Notes: a model not told the origin generated them from the letters alone. A DNA stretch of 6,740 bases from Holophagae bacterium (GCA_030637505.1 DAOWGJ010000169.1:1-6740); one strand, 5' to 3'. Positions 1 to 6,172 are shown, counted from the first letter of the stretch. Numbers and translations are program-made.

Positions 1-1694
1 CGACTCAGCCGGATGAGGTTGTGGGCTGCGACTGAGTTCCCGGAGGGCATGGCGCCATCGTGAATCTCCTTCGGCCGGACCAGCAGGGCCTCATTGTCCG
101 GGGCCGAGAAGAAGTACCCACCCCGGTCTGAATCCCAGAACAGGGTGTCGGCCCGTTCCTGAAAGTCCAGGGCCTCCTCCAGGAAACGGGGCTCGAGAGT
201 CGCATCGTACAACTCCAGAAGAGCCCAGGTCAGAAAGACGTGATCATCGAGAAAAGCGGGAATCTCGGCGTGACCCTCGCGCCAGCGATGGAGCAGCCGA
301 CCCTTGGAGTTCTGCATTCGGCTCATGACGAAATCCACGGTCGACTGGGCTTGACTGATGTATGAGGGCTCTTCCAGGACCGAACCGGCGCGGGCGTGGG
401 CAGCGGCCATCAAGCCGTTCCAGTCGGTCAAGACCTTGTCGTCCAAGAGTGGCCGAGGGCGTTTTGCCCGTGATTCAAGCAGTGTGAGCCTGATCCGGTC
501 AAGGCGTGTACGGAGCTTGATCTCCGAGAGCTCGAGGCCCTTGGCGATGGACCCGAGGTCGCCCTTGAGGTGAAGGATATTGTCGATTGAGGCTTGAGCC
601 GAGGCCTCGGGGAGGAAATTTCCGGTCGGGGTGGTGTTCCAAACGGTATGGACGATCGAGGCGTCGTCCTTGCCAAGGACTTCGATCAGCTGTTCTTCAG
701 TCCAGAGGTAGAAAACGCCCTCCTCCCCCTCGCTGTCGGCGTCCTCGGCGGAGAAAAAGGCGCCGTCCGAGGATTTCAGGTCTCGGTCAACGTACTCGAT
801 GACCTCTCGGGCGGTATCGGCGAATTCCTCGCGGCCGGTGAGGCGATAGGCCTCCGTGAAGGCCAACAGCAGCATCGCCTGGTCGTAGAGCATCTTTTCG
901 AAATGGGGCACCAGCCACTCTTTGTCGGTGGAGTAGCGGTGAAAGCCGAAGCCGACGTGGTCGAAGATGCCGCCCTGCCGCATTTTTTTCAGGGTGTTGG
1001 AGACCATGTCGATGGCCTTGTCGTCTCCAACGGCTTCTCCGTAGGCCAGGAGAAATAGAAGATTGTGGGGCGATGGGAATTTCGGCGCCGTTCCGAATCC
1101 TCCCTCGATGGCGTCGTAGCGGCCGCCCAAATCACGGCGGGCAGTGCTGATGACGGCTGCGTCGAGATCGCCGGGCCGGCCCTGGGCGCCGACGGTTTGA
1201 AGGTTGGCAACGATCTGCCCGGCTGACTCCAGGAGCTTCGGACGATCATTTTGCCAAGCGGCCTGAACCTTGGGGATCAGGTCCATCATGCCCATCCGGC
1301 CGAAACGCGCGTTTTTCGGAATGTAGGTGGCCGCAAAAAATGGTCGTTTATCGGGCGTCATGATGACGGTCATCGGCCAGCCGCCTCTGCCGGTCAGCAT
1401 CTGGGTGACGGTCATGTAGACCTGGTCGATGTCCGGACGTTCCTCGCGGTCGACCTTGATATTGATGAAGACCTCGTTCATCAGCGCGGCGACCTCGGGG
1501 TCCTCAAAACTCTCATGGGCCATGACATGGCACCAATGACAAGTGGCGTAGCCGATCGAGAGGAAAATCGGCTTGTCCTGGTCGCGGGCGGCCGAGAAGG
1601 CCTCCTCTCCCCAGGGGTACCAGTCGACCGGATTGTCGGCGTGTTGCAGGAGGTAGGGGCTTCGCGATTGCGCCAGTCGGTTTTGGCGTTGCAT
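1..1694 (-). CDS. yyaL: YyaL/SPATA20-type thioredoxin-domain protein (DUF255), 3' end outside window
   Basis: Only the first 564 residues are present; the reading frame is still open at base 1. Relatives are about 600-700 residues or more, so roughly the last 50-130 are missing. Residues 1-170 form the DUF255 thioredoxin-like domain, with SPYLLQHADNPVDWYPW at 12-28 and the CHWCHVM motif (Cys52, Cys55) where a thioredoxin would have its active site. The rest matches the family's alpha/alpha-barrel part: GGIFDHVGFGFHRYSTD (241-257), PHFEKMLYDQA (263-273), SAEDADSEGEEGVFYLW (315-331) and LTDWNGLMAAAHARAG (422-437). The family is widely conserved but its reaction is not established; a redox or sugar-processing role is only inferred from the folds. 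The start is the ATG at 1694, with AAGGAG at 1705-1700 and a 5-nt spacer, and the family's conserved N-terminus begins there. An in-frame ATG at 1754 would add 20 residues. No signal peptide follows the chosen start, so a cytoplasmic location is likely. No frameshift was seen. Confidence 0.95.
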   Translation of the reverse strand, partial: MQRQNRLAQSRSPYLLQHADNPVDWYPWGEEAFSAARDQDKPIFLSIGYATCHWCHVMAHESFEDPEVAALMNEVFINIKVDREERPDIDQVYMTVTQMLTGRGGWPMTVIMTPDKRPFFAATYIPKNARFGRMGMMDLIPKVQAAWQNDRPKLLESAGQIVANLQTVGAQGRPGDLDAAVISTARRDLGGRYDAIEGGFGTAPKFPSPHNLLFLLAYGEAVGDDKAIDMVSNTLKKMRQGGIFDHVGFGFHRYSTDKEWLVPHFEKMLYDQAMLLLAFTEAYRLTGREEFADTAREVIEYVDRDLKSSDGAFFSAEDADSEGEEGVFYLWTEEQLIEVLGKDDASIVHTVWNTTPTGNFLPEASAQASIDNILHLKGDLGSIAKGLELSEIKLRTRLDRIRLTLLESRAKRPRPLLDDKVLTDWNGLMAAAHARAGSVLEEPSYISQAQSTVDFVMSRMQNSKGRLLHRWREGHAEIPAFLDDHVFLTWALLELYDATLEPRFLEEALDFQERADTLFWDSDRGGYFFSAPDNEALLVRPKEIHDGAMPSGNSVAAHNLIRLS

Positions 1695-1699
1695 TGTCT

Positions 1700-1705
1700 C
1701 TCCTT
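1700..1705 (-). promoter_or_regulatory. Shine-Dalgarno site of the yyaL-like gene
   Basis: The minus strand reads AAGGAG, then AGACA, then ATG at 1694. This good site at normal spacing decides the start against the in-frame upstream ATG at 1754, which has no comparable site. Confidence 0.75.
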
Positions 1706-1892
1706 GGTGGGTGTCGGGTGGAGTGGCGCATGCGGGAAGGGCGCATCCGAGCATTAGAAGCCCGGCCGCAAACCCCCGATACCACCCGTTGCGAGCGCCA
1801 TCGGCTCGGATTCTAGGCGCCGTGACGATGTCGATGCCCCTCCATCTTCGAGGATCGGCAACGACGAAGCCGGGCCGATGCCGCCGACATCC

Positions 1893-1909
1893 CGGCGCCT
1901 CCGGCGCCG
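1893..1909. repeat. GC-rich perfect hairpin
   Basis: CGGCGCC at 1893-1899 and GGCGCCG at 1903-1909 are perfect complements around a TCC loop (7 bp stem). There is no T-tract on either strand, so it is not a canonical terminator. It lies about 200 bp upstream of the yyaL-like start. Confidence 0.6.
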
Positions 1910-1913
1910 CGAC

Positions 1914-1979
1914 ACAAGCCGCGAAGCGGCGCAGTAACCCCGCCGTGCCGGTACAAAGCGCGAAGCGCCGCAGTAACCC
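1914..1979. repeat. Tandem pair of GCGAAGC mini-hairpin repeats
   Basis: Two 27-bp units, 1914-1940 and 1953-1979 (39-bp period), match at 24 of 27 positions and share the core GCGAAGCGSCGCAGTAACCC. Each contains a small hairpin with a GAA loop: GCCGC/GCGGC in the first, GCGC/GCGC in the second. One C-G pair in unit 1 is a G-C pair in unit 2, so the stem survives two changes. The heptamer GCGAAGC is known to fold into an unusually stable DNA mini-hairpin. Confidence 0.75.
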
Positions 1980-1985
1980 TTTGGG

Positions 1986-2086
1986 CCGATGGGGGTTGAG
2001 GGCGATTTCTTCGTCACTCGTCGTCAATGATGGGCAAGGCATCTATTTTCTCCTCGTTCCTCGAAATCGCCCGCAAGACCCATCGG
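1986..2086. repeat. Inverted repeat, 24-bp arms, 53-bp spacer
   Basis: The arm at 1986-2009 (CCGATGGG...GGGCGATTTC) pairs with the arm at 2063-2086 (GAAATCGCCC...CCCATCGG). By eye 21 of 24 positions are complementary. The spacer (2010-2062) is less GC-rich and encodes nothing recognisable. With the mini-hairpin pair immediately to the left it may be one compound repeat module. It is too short to hold a transposase. Confidence 0.75.
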
Positions 2087-2212
2087 CGGGTGGCATCGGT
2101 GTTTGTGGCCGGGCTTCTGGGGCGATTATCGAGGTTGTCGCTTTGCTCATGCCGAGGGAAACAACCAGACTGCACGGGTGATTCCGGCGGACCAGGTGGA
2201 GCAAGGAGAGAT

Positions 2213-2385
2213 TGAACCGCAAAGCGACGAAGGCCACGATGGGAAAAGACAGAGATAGCCACAAAAAGGCGCAAAAAGACACCAAGAGAGGAACAGTGAA
2301 GATAGTGAAAATCTCTTAAATATCCATAGTTAAAGGAATTAGACGTTCCTTCTTCTTCATTCTTGTGCTTTTTCGTGCCTGTTTG
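2213..2385. repeat. A-rich degenerate repeat zone with inverted copies
   Basis: On the plus strand, 2258-2291 contains successive short units of the kind CACAAAAAGG, CGCAAAAAGAC, ACCAAGAGAGG. At 2361-2380 the related motif lies on the minus strand (GGCACGAAAAAGCACAAGA). AT-rich DNA and a small AAGGAA/TTCCTT stem at 2333-2351 lie between. It resembles the decayed intergenic repeats of the form 'accacaaagacacaaag' that I recall from many environmental genomes; this is not verified here. Any short proteins read through it are artefacts. Confidence 0.45.
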
Positions 2386-2392
2386 CGGGTGC

Positions 2393-3802
2393 CTATACCA
2401 GCGGATCAGACGGCATCACAGCCTCAATTAATGCCTTTTCGAGTGGAAAGGCAAAGAAAGAACGCTTGCAACGCCAGCGGGCCAATGCCTGGATGGGCGC
2501 AGCGAGGCGACGAGGCCGGCTCCATCCAAGTTGATTGTAGAAAGCAAAGCGCCGGACCCTCCGGTCCGTGGCTCGATCGACCCAGGGGCTGGACGTCGTG
2601 ACGTAATCGAATTGGGCCCAACCCTCGAGGGATGTCGGCAGCGCATGGCCATCGGCAACAATTTCCTCCGTCAGAGCGGAGCCGGGATAGGGTTTGAAAC
2701 AGAAGAACGGCGTGGTGTTCCGCCAGTGCAGACTCTTGAGGCGTTGGGCCAAGTTCAAAGAGGCTGCAAGATCCTCCGCCTGTTCCCCGGGAAGTCCGTA
2801 GATAAATGGGTAGGTCACGGCGATATCGACGTTCATGCATCGGTGCGCGACCTCGTCGACTTGTTCGAGTGTGATGTCTTTGCCCAAACGCTTGAGCATG
2901 CGCTGAGAGCCGGCCTCGACGCCTACCAGCAGTTTTCTCAGGCCGGAGTTTTTCAGGATCTTCCAGTCTTGATCCGTCAGACGGCAGCCCTGGTCGGCGC
3001 GCATCGTCGCTGCCCAGGTGATGCCGAGGTCGTGCTCTACGAAGCCCTGAGCGATCTCGAGCGTTCGCCTCCGGTCGGTGAAGAATGTCTCGTCCTGGAA
3101 ATTGACATCGATGGCTCCTGTGTCTGCCACCAGGGCGCTGATGCGGTCGACCGCCCGGTCCGCGGACAAGCCCGTCCATTTCCTCCCGAACACAAAGGGA
3201 TCGGCGCAGAATCGGCAACGATAGCGGCATCCGGTGGAGGTGACATAGTCCAATTGGCGCTGTTTTTTGAGGTTGAAGTACCGCTGGACCGGAATCAGAG
3301 AGTAGTCCGCGGTGGGTAGATCGTCCATCTCCTCCATCGGTCTTGGTGCCGTCATGACGATGTCTTTGCCGTCACGGAATGCGATTCCGGAGATGGTATC
3401 CAAGGGGCGCTTGCCCCGCCACGCATCGATCAACTCTCGTAGGGCCGTTTCGCCTTGGCCGCGAACGACGATATCGACCTCGGGCGCTTCCTCGAGAATT
3501 TCCTTTGGAAATAGCGATGGATGCCAGCCGCCCCAGACTACCGGTAAATCTGGCCTGAGTTTTTTTACGTATCTCCCGATCTCGAGTGCATCTCGAATGT
3601 CGGCGCCGGTCAGGACCGAGATCCCCAGGCAAAGGCCGTCCTCGAGGTGCGTGGCGAGGGCTGAGGGAGGATCGTTCTCCAGACGGCCGTCGACGATGAC
3701 GGTCTCGATTCCGAGGTCCTTCAAACCGGAGCCGACGGCCATCAGGGCCAGCGGCATCGTGTAGAAGACGCACCGAGGCTGGTAGAGGAGGACCTTGGGC
3801 AT
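2393..3802 (-). CDS. B12-binding domain radical SAM protein (BchE-like class)
   Basis: The protein has 469 residues. Residues 1-135 form a Rossmann-like cobalamin-binding type domain starting PKVLLYQPRCVFY, with IVDGR (36-40), VVWGGWHPSLFPKEIL (88-103) and VRGQGE (113-118). Residues 185-390 form the radical SAM barrel: Cys192, Cys196 and Cys199 in a CX3CX2C motif (GCRYRCRFC) bind the 4Fe-4S cluster that cleaves S-adenosylmethionine. Further family motifs are FQDETFFTDRR (235-245), GVEAGSQRMLKRLGKDIT (294-311) and YGLPGE (335-340). The C-terminal 80 residues are arginine-rich and unassigned. Members act on diverse substrates (methylations, ring closures, lipid or cofactor modification), and no substrate can be assigned here. 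The N-terminal domain lacks the classical DxHxxG His ligand motif, as is common in BchE-like members. The start at 3802 matches the family N-terminus; in-frame upstream codons to 4303 run antisense to the peptidase gene and are unlikely to be translated. The ribosome site is weak (GGGA, 10-nt spacer). The stop is TAG. Confidence 0.93.
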   Translation of the reverse strand: MPKVLLYQPRCVFYTMPLALMAVGSGLKDLGIETVIVDGRLENDPPSALATHLEDGLCLGISVLTGADIRDALEIGRYVKKLRPDLPVVWGGWHPSLFPKEILEEAPEVDIVVRGQGETALRELIDAWRGKRPLDTISGIAFRDGKDIVMTAPRPMEEMDDLPTADYSLIPVQRYFNLKKQRQLDYVTSTGCRYRCRFCADPFVFGRKWTGLSADRAVDRISALVADTGAIDVNFQDETFFTDRRRTLEIAQGFVEHDLGITWAATMRADQGCRLTDQDWKILKNSGLRKLLVGVEAGSQRMLKRLGKDITLEQVDEVAHRCMNVDIAVTYPFIYGLPGEQAEDLAASLNLAQRLKSLHWRNTTPFFCFKPYPGSALTEEIVADGHALPTSLEGWAQFDYVTTSSPWVDRATDRRVRRFAFYNQLGWSRPRRLAAPIQALARWRCKRSFFAFPLEKALIEAVMPSDPLV

Positions 3803-3830
3803 CGCGGTATTGTCCCATGGCGGGCCAGTA

Positions 3831-3904
3831 GGATCCTGCAGGGCAGAGGCCACCGCCACTTCCGACCAACTCGTTTCGGTGTCGGCCTCTGTCCTGCAGA
3901 ATCC
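3831..3904. repeat. 21-bp inverted repeat centred in the divergent promoter region
   Basis: The left arm 3831-3851 (GGATCCTGCAGGGCAGAGG..) and right arm 3884-3904 (..CCTCTGTCCTGCAGAATCC) are complementary at 19 of 21 positions. An inner CACCG (3851-3855) / CGGTG (3877-3881) pair and partial outer matches (CCAGTA / TATGGG) extend the symmetry. The midpoint is about 3867.5; the middle of the intergenic gap is 3870. Each arm also carries its own palindrome, CTGCAG. It could be a shared operator bound by a dimeric regulator, a cruciform, or a dispersed palindromic repeat. Confidence 0.75.
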
Positions 3905-3923
3905 TATGGGATACTCTGAGCTT

Positions 3924-3929
3924 GGAGGA
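3924..3929 (+). promoter_or_regulatory. Shine-Dalgarno site of the M24 peptidase gene
   Basis: GGAGGA lies 8 nt before the ATG at 3938. It is the strongest ribosome-binding site in the window and fixes the start. Confidence 0.85.
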
Positions 3930-3937
3930 ATGCTGAC

Positions 3938-5317
3938 ATGAATGCCCAGACCTTCACCGCTCGACGTCGGGAACTTCGGACTGCCGTTCCCGACGGTGCG
4001 ATCTTGATCCTGGCCAATACCGAGTCGCCGAAGAGCTACACGGACAACGTCTACCCCTTTCGCCAGGACTCCCACTTCCTCTACTACGTCGGGGTCAACG
4101 AGGCTGAGATGGCTGCGTTGCTGTTGCCCGACGGCGAGGAGATCCTCTTTGGCAGAGAGGAACACCCGGACGATCTGGTCTGGCACGGTCCCCATGCGGT
4201 CCTGGCGGACCACGCGGCGGCGTCCGGTTTCACCGGAATTGCCACGAGGAAGACGCTGGCCTGGGTTGTGTCCGAAATGCGGGCGCGGGGTCTCGACCTC
4301 CACTACCTGCCGCCCTACCGGGCCGAGCGACGCTTCGAAATTGCAGAGATTCTCGACACCGACCCCCGTACGGTTGATGGGGGAGTGTCACTGGCCCTGG
4401 TCAAGGCCGTGATTGCCCAGCGCTCGATCAAAACCAACGCCGAGATTGCCGAGATTGAAGACGCTCTTGAGGTGACAGCCGAGGCTTATCGGGAAATTAT
4501 GGCGGCCACCCGACCGGGGCGGACCGAGGCCGAACTGGCGGCTGTGCTGCAGGGGGTGGCACTGGCCCATGACCGCCAACAGAGCTTCAACCCGATCGTG
4601 TCCGTTCGGGGCGAAGTTCTGCACAACACCTCATATGGCAACACCCTGGCCGAGGGAGATCTGTTGCTGGTCGACAGCGGGGCGGACAGCGCCCGGTCCT
4701 ACGCCTCGGACATCACGCGGACCTTCCCGGTCAGCGGGACCTTCACCCGGCAACAGAGGGAAATCTACGAAATCGTGCTGGCGATGCAGGAGGCCGCCAT
4801 CGATGCGGCTTCGCCCGAAAGGACCAATCGTGAACTCCACATGCTGGCTGCGCTGACGGCCGCACAGGGTCTGGTTGACTTGGGGTTGATGCAGGGCGAT
4901 CCACAGGCTGCGGTCGAGGCCGGCGCCCACGCCCTCTTCTTCCCGCACGGGCTGGGTCACATGCTGGGTCAAGACGTCCACGACATGGAGGATCTGGGGG
5001 ACCTGGTCGGTTACGAAGAGGGGGACAGCCGGTCTGAACAATTTGGTCTGGCCTTCCTGCGCCTTGCCAAGAAACTCCGTCCGGGATTCGTCATCACCAT
5101 CGAACCTGGTCTTTATTTCGTGCCGGCTCTGATCGACCAATGGCGAAAGAAGAATCGGCACGAAGAGTTCATCAGGTACGATCGGCTGGACGGCTATCGG
5201 GGCTTTGGCGGCGTTCGAATCGAGGACGACGTGCTGATCACCGACGAAGGCGCCCGGGTTCTCGGCCCCGGAATTCCTAAAACCGTGGCCGAGTTGGAAG
5301 CGGTCGTCGGCCGGTGA
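3938..5317 (+). CDS. pepP: Aminopeptidase P family metallopeptidase (Xaa-Pro aminopeptidase, M24B)
   Basis: The protein has 459 residues, the usual length for the family. It is expected to remove an N-terminal residue preceding proline from peptides, using two metal ions, in the cytoplasm; no signal peptide is seen. Residues 1-140 are the AMP_N-type N-terminal domain (YPFRQDSHFLYYVGVNE at 39-55). Residues 170-445 are the pita-bread catalytic domain. The five metal ligands are all present: Asp246 (VDSGAD), Asp258 (SDITRTFP), His341 (HGLGHMLG), Glu389 (TIEPGLYF) and Glu429 (VRIEDD). His229 lies 17 residues before the first Asp, as does His243 of E. coli PepP. The insert between His341 and Glu389 (DMEDLGDLVGYEEGD...) is typical of one bacterial subgroup. 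GGAGGA at 3924-3929 supports the start. The gene is divergent from the radical SAM gene. A palindromic repeat begins at the stop codon. Confidence 0.95.
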   Translation: MNAQTFTARRRELRTAVPDGAILILANTESPKSYTDNVYPFRQDSHFLYYVGVNEAEMAALLLPDGEEILFGREEHPDDLVWHGPHAVLADHAAASGFTGIATRKTLAWVVSEMRARGLDLHYLPPYRAERRFEIAEILDTDPRTVDGGVSLALVKAVIAQRSIKTNAEIAEIEDALEVTAEAYREIMAATRPGRTEAELAAVLQGVALAHDRQQSFNPIVSVRGEVLHNTSYGNTLAEGDLLLVDSGADSARSYASDITRTFPVSGTFTRQQREIYEIVLAMQEAAIDAASPERTNRELHMLAALTAAQGLVDLGLMQGDPQAAVEAGAHALFFPHGLGHMLGQDVHDMEDLGDLVGYEEGDSRSEQFGLAFLRLAKKLRPGFVITIEPGLYFVPALIDQWRKKNRHEEFIRYDRLDGYRGFGGVRIEDDVLITDEGARVLGPGIPKTVAELEAVVGR

Positions 5318-5450
5318 GATTCCTCCATTCGCTCCGCTCGGTCGGAATGACAGCGGGATGGGGGCCTTCGGTCGGAATGACAGTGGGGGGCTTTCCCTCT
5401 TCCCTGTCATCCCGACCGAGGGAGCGGAGCGACCGAGCGGAGGGATCTCC
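5316..5450. repeat. Compound palindromic repeat of the GGAATGACAG type
   Basis: Unit 1 (about 5316-5353) reads GAGATTCCTCC, then TCGCTCCGCTC, then GGTCGGAATGACAG. A truncated unit 2 repeats TCGGTCGGAATGACAG at 5368-5383, exactly 30 bp later. Unit 3 (5404-5450) is an inverted copy: CTGTCATCCCGACC, then GAGCGGAGCGA, then GGAGGGATCTCC. The pair 5368-5383 / 5404-5419 can form a 16-bp hairpin with one mismatch and a 20-nt loop. Unit 1 starts within the peptidase TGA codon (5315-5317). There is no T-tract, but the hairpin could still limit readthrough or protect the mRNA 3' end. Repeats of this sort ('TGTCATTCCGAGCG...') are, from memory, very abundant in several environmental phyla. Confidence 0.8.
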
Positions 5451-5683
5451 CATAAGAAAAGAAGAGTGTCCCCTTCTGATCCGAAAACAGGGCTTGACTC
5501 TCTATAGAGGCAACGCTCGGCGAGTCCGTCTGCGATAGAGTGTTGGCTGACGGTGTAGGCCGCCGAGGTCGTTTTTCGGAGGGCGATGACTCCCGATCTC
5601 TGTATCCATGCCCCTCCGGGAAATGCACCGAGCGGGGGCGAGAAGCGGCCCCGAAGGCCGGAGATGAAGAGGGTGTGTTTGAA
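5318..5683. other. 366-bp intergenic region, peptidase to phosphoesterase
   Basis: It holds the compound palindrome (to 5450), an unassigned stretch 5451-5550 and the first copy of the three-way-junction element. In the unassigned stretch, TTGACT at 5494-5499 resembles a -35 box but has no -10 at normal spacing; CTCTATAGAG at 5500-5509 is a 10-bp palindrome. An open frame runs upstream of the phosphoesterase ATG to 5540, but it crosses the structured element and is not family-like, so I treat it as non-coding. Confidence 0.6.
5552..5661 (+). repeat. Three-way-junction repeat element, copy A
   Basis: Conserved blocks: GGTGTAGGCCGCCGAGGTC (5552-5570), ACCGAGCGGGGGCG (5627-5640), CCCCGAAGGCCGG (5649-5661). 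Predicted stems: P1 GGCC 5558-5561 with GGCC 5656-5659. P2 5572-5588 with 5607-5623, about 13 Watson-Crick plus 2 wobble pairs of 17, capped by an 18-nt loop, with GGT/ACC (5567-5569 / 5627-5629) below it. P3 GGGG 5634-5637 with CCCC 5649-5652, then a G-G mismatch and CG/CG. It ends 22 nt before the phosphoesterase ATG, so it could be in that gene's 5' leader. Shown as plus because both copies share this orientation. Confidence 0.7.
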
Positions 5684-6172
5684 ATGCTGATCGGCGTCCT
5701 TTCGGACAGCCATGGGCAGCTCGAACGGTTGGCCGAGGCAGCGGCGGTCTTCGCCTCACGGGGGGTGACAACCCTGATCCACTGCGGCGACATCACGACC
5801 GTGGAGGCGGTCGAGACCCTGGCGGATTTTGAGGTCCACTGGGTCTTCGGCAACTGCGACTGGGATGAGGGCCCGCTGCGGGCTGCGATCAGCCGAAACG
5901 GCCATACGTGCCACGGTTTTAGGGGAGAACTGGAGATCGGCGGCTGTCGGCTGGGTTTCACCCACGGCCATCGCTACGAGTTGTATCAAACCATGGTCAC
6001 ATCAAGGGACTACGACCTTGTGTTCCACGGTCACACGCATGTCAGGCGTGACGAAATGGAGCGCGGAACCCGTGTCATCTGCCCCGGCGCCCTGCACCAC
6101 GCGGCGCCGCCGGGCTGTCTCGTACTGACCCTTCCCGAGCTGAAGACAGAGTGGGTTGATCTCAAGGGATGA
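5684..6172 (+). CDS. yfcE: YfcE/MJ0936-type metallophosphoesterase (phosphodiesterase)
   Basis: The protein has 162 residues, the short single-domain form of the calcineurin-like superfamily. All metal-site motifs are present in order: SDSHG (Asp8, His10), HCGD (Asp36), GNCD (Asn57, Asp59), THGH (His94, His96) and HGHTH (His115, His117, His119). Relatives bind Mn or Ni and cleave model phosphodiesters in vitro; their physiological substrate is not settled. There is no signal peptide or membrane segment, so it is probably cytoplasmic. The motif usually reading NPG near the C-terminus is CPG here (133-135), followed by ALHHA. The ATG at 5684 is chosen because the conserved beta strand LIGVLSDSHG starts right after it; the ribosome site AGAGGG (5668-5673) is weak, with 10-nt spacing. 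The frame is open upstream to 5540, but that stretch is the repeat element. It is likely its own transcription unit, and it is bracketed by two copies of a structured repeat. Confidence 0.93.
   Translation: MLIGVLSDSHGQLERLAEAAAVFASRGVTTLIHCGDITTVEAVETLADFEVHWVFGNCDWDEGPLRAAISRNGHTCHGFRGELEIGGCRLGFTHGHRYELYQTMVTSRDYDLVFHGHTHVRRDEMERGTRVICPGALHHAAPPGCLVLTLPELKTEWVDLKG

Larger units (their letters stand above)
1695..2392. other. 698-bp non-coding region made of degenerate repeats
   Basis: This lies between two minus-strand genes. It contains several short open frames on both strands, but they are arginine- or proline-rich, run through repeats and hairpins, have no convincing start context and look like no known family. 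Itemised contents are a GC-rich hairpin near 1900, a tandem mini-hairpin pair (1914-1979), a long inverted repeat (1986-2086) and an A-rich repeat zone (about 2213-2385). Base composition changes sharply from very GC-rich (1880-1980) to AT-rich (2270-2390). No tRNA, transposase remnant or convincing promoter was found. Confidence 0.7.
3803..3937. promoter_or_regulatory. Divergent intergenic region (radical SAM / peptidase)
   Basis: These 135 bp separate two divergent start codons and must hold both promoters unless transcription starts elsewhere. I see no confident -35/-10 pair for either direction. GATACT at 3910-3915 could be a -10 for the peptidase gene, but no matching -35 was found. The region is dominated by a large inverted repeat. 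Confidence 0.6.

Noticed and set aside
1754..2017. 87-codon minus-strand open frame upstream of the yyaL-like gene
   Set aside because: It translates the tandem mini-hairpins into repeated Arg/Ala-rich sequence and has no recognisable family features.
2043..2285. 80-codon minus-strand open frame with a hydrophobic start (MVSFCAFLWLSLSFPIVAF)
   Set aside because: The hydrophobic part is the T-rich complement of the A-rich repeat zone and the rest crosses an inverted-repeat arm; no ribosome site was seen.
2333..2351. AAGGAA/TTCCTT stem as a terminator for the radical SAM gene
   Set aside because: The stem is short and AT-rich and is not followed by a T-tract on the minus strand.
3803..4303. 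N-terminal extension of the radical SAM protein by 167 codons
   Set aside because: It would run antisense through the divergent promoter region and the first third of the peptidase gene, and the family N-terminus starts at the Met at 3802.
5494..5509. TTGACT followed by CTATAGAG as a sigma-70 promoter for the phosphoesterase
   Set aside because: The boxes are only a few bases apart, and no -10 lies about 17 bp after TTGACT.
5540..5683. 48-codon N-terminal extension of the phosphoesterase
   Set aside because: The codons translate element copy A, while the family begins with the strand just before SDSHG, encoded from 5684.
4631..5713. 360-codon minus-strand open frame opposite the peptidase
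   Set aside because: It is antisense to a fully supported gene with all catalytic residues, and such frames arise by codon bias in GC-rich DNA.
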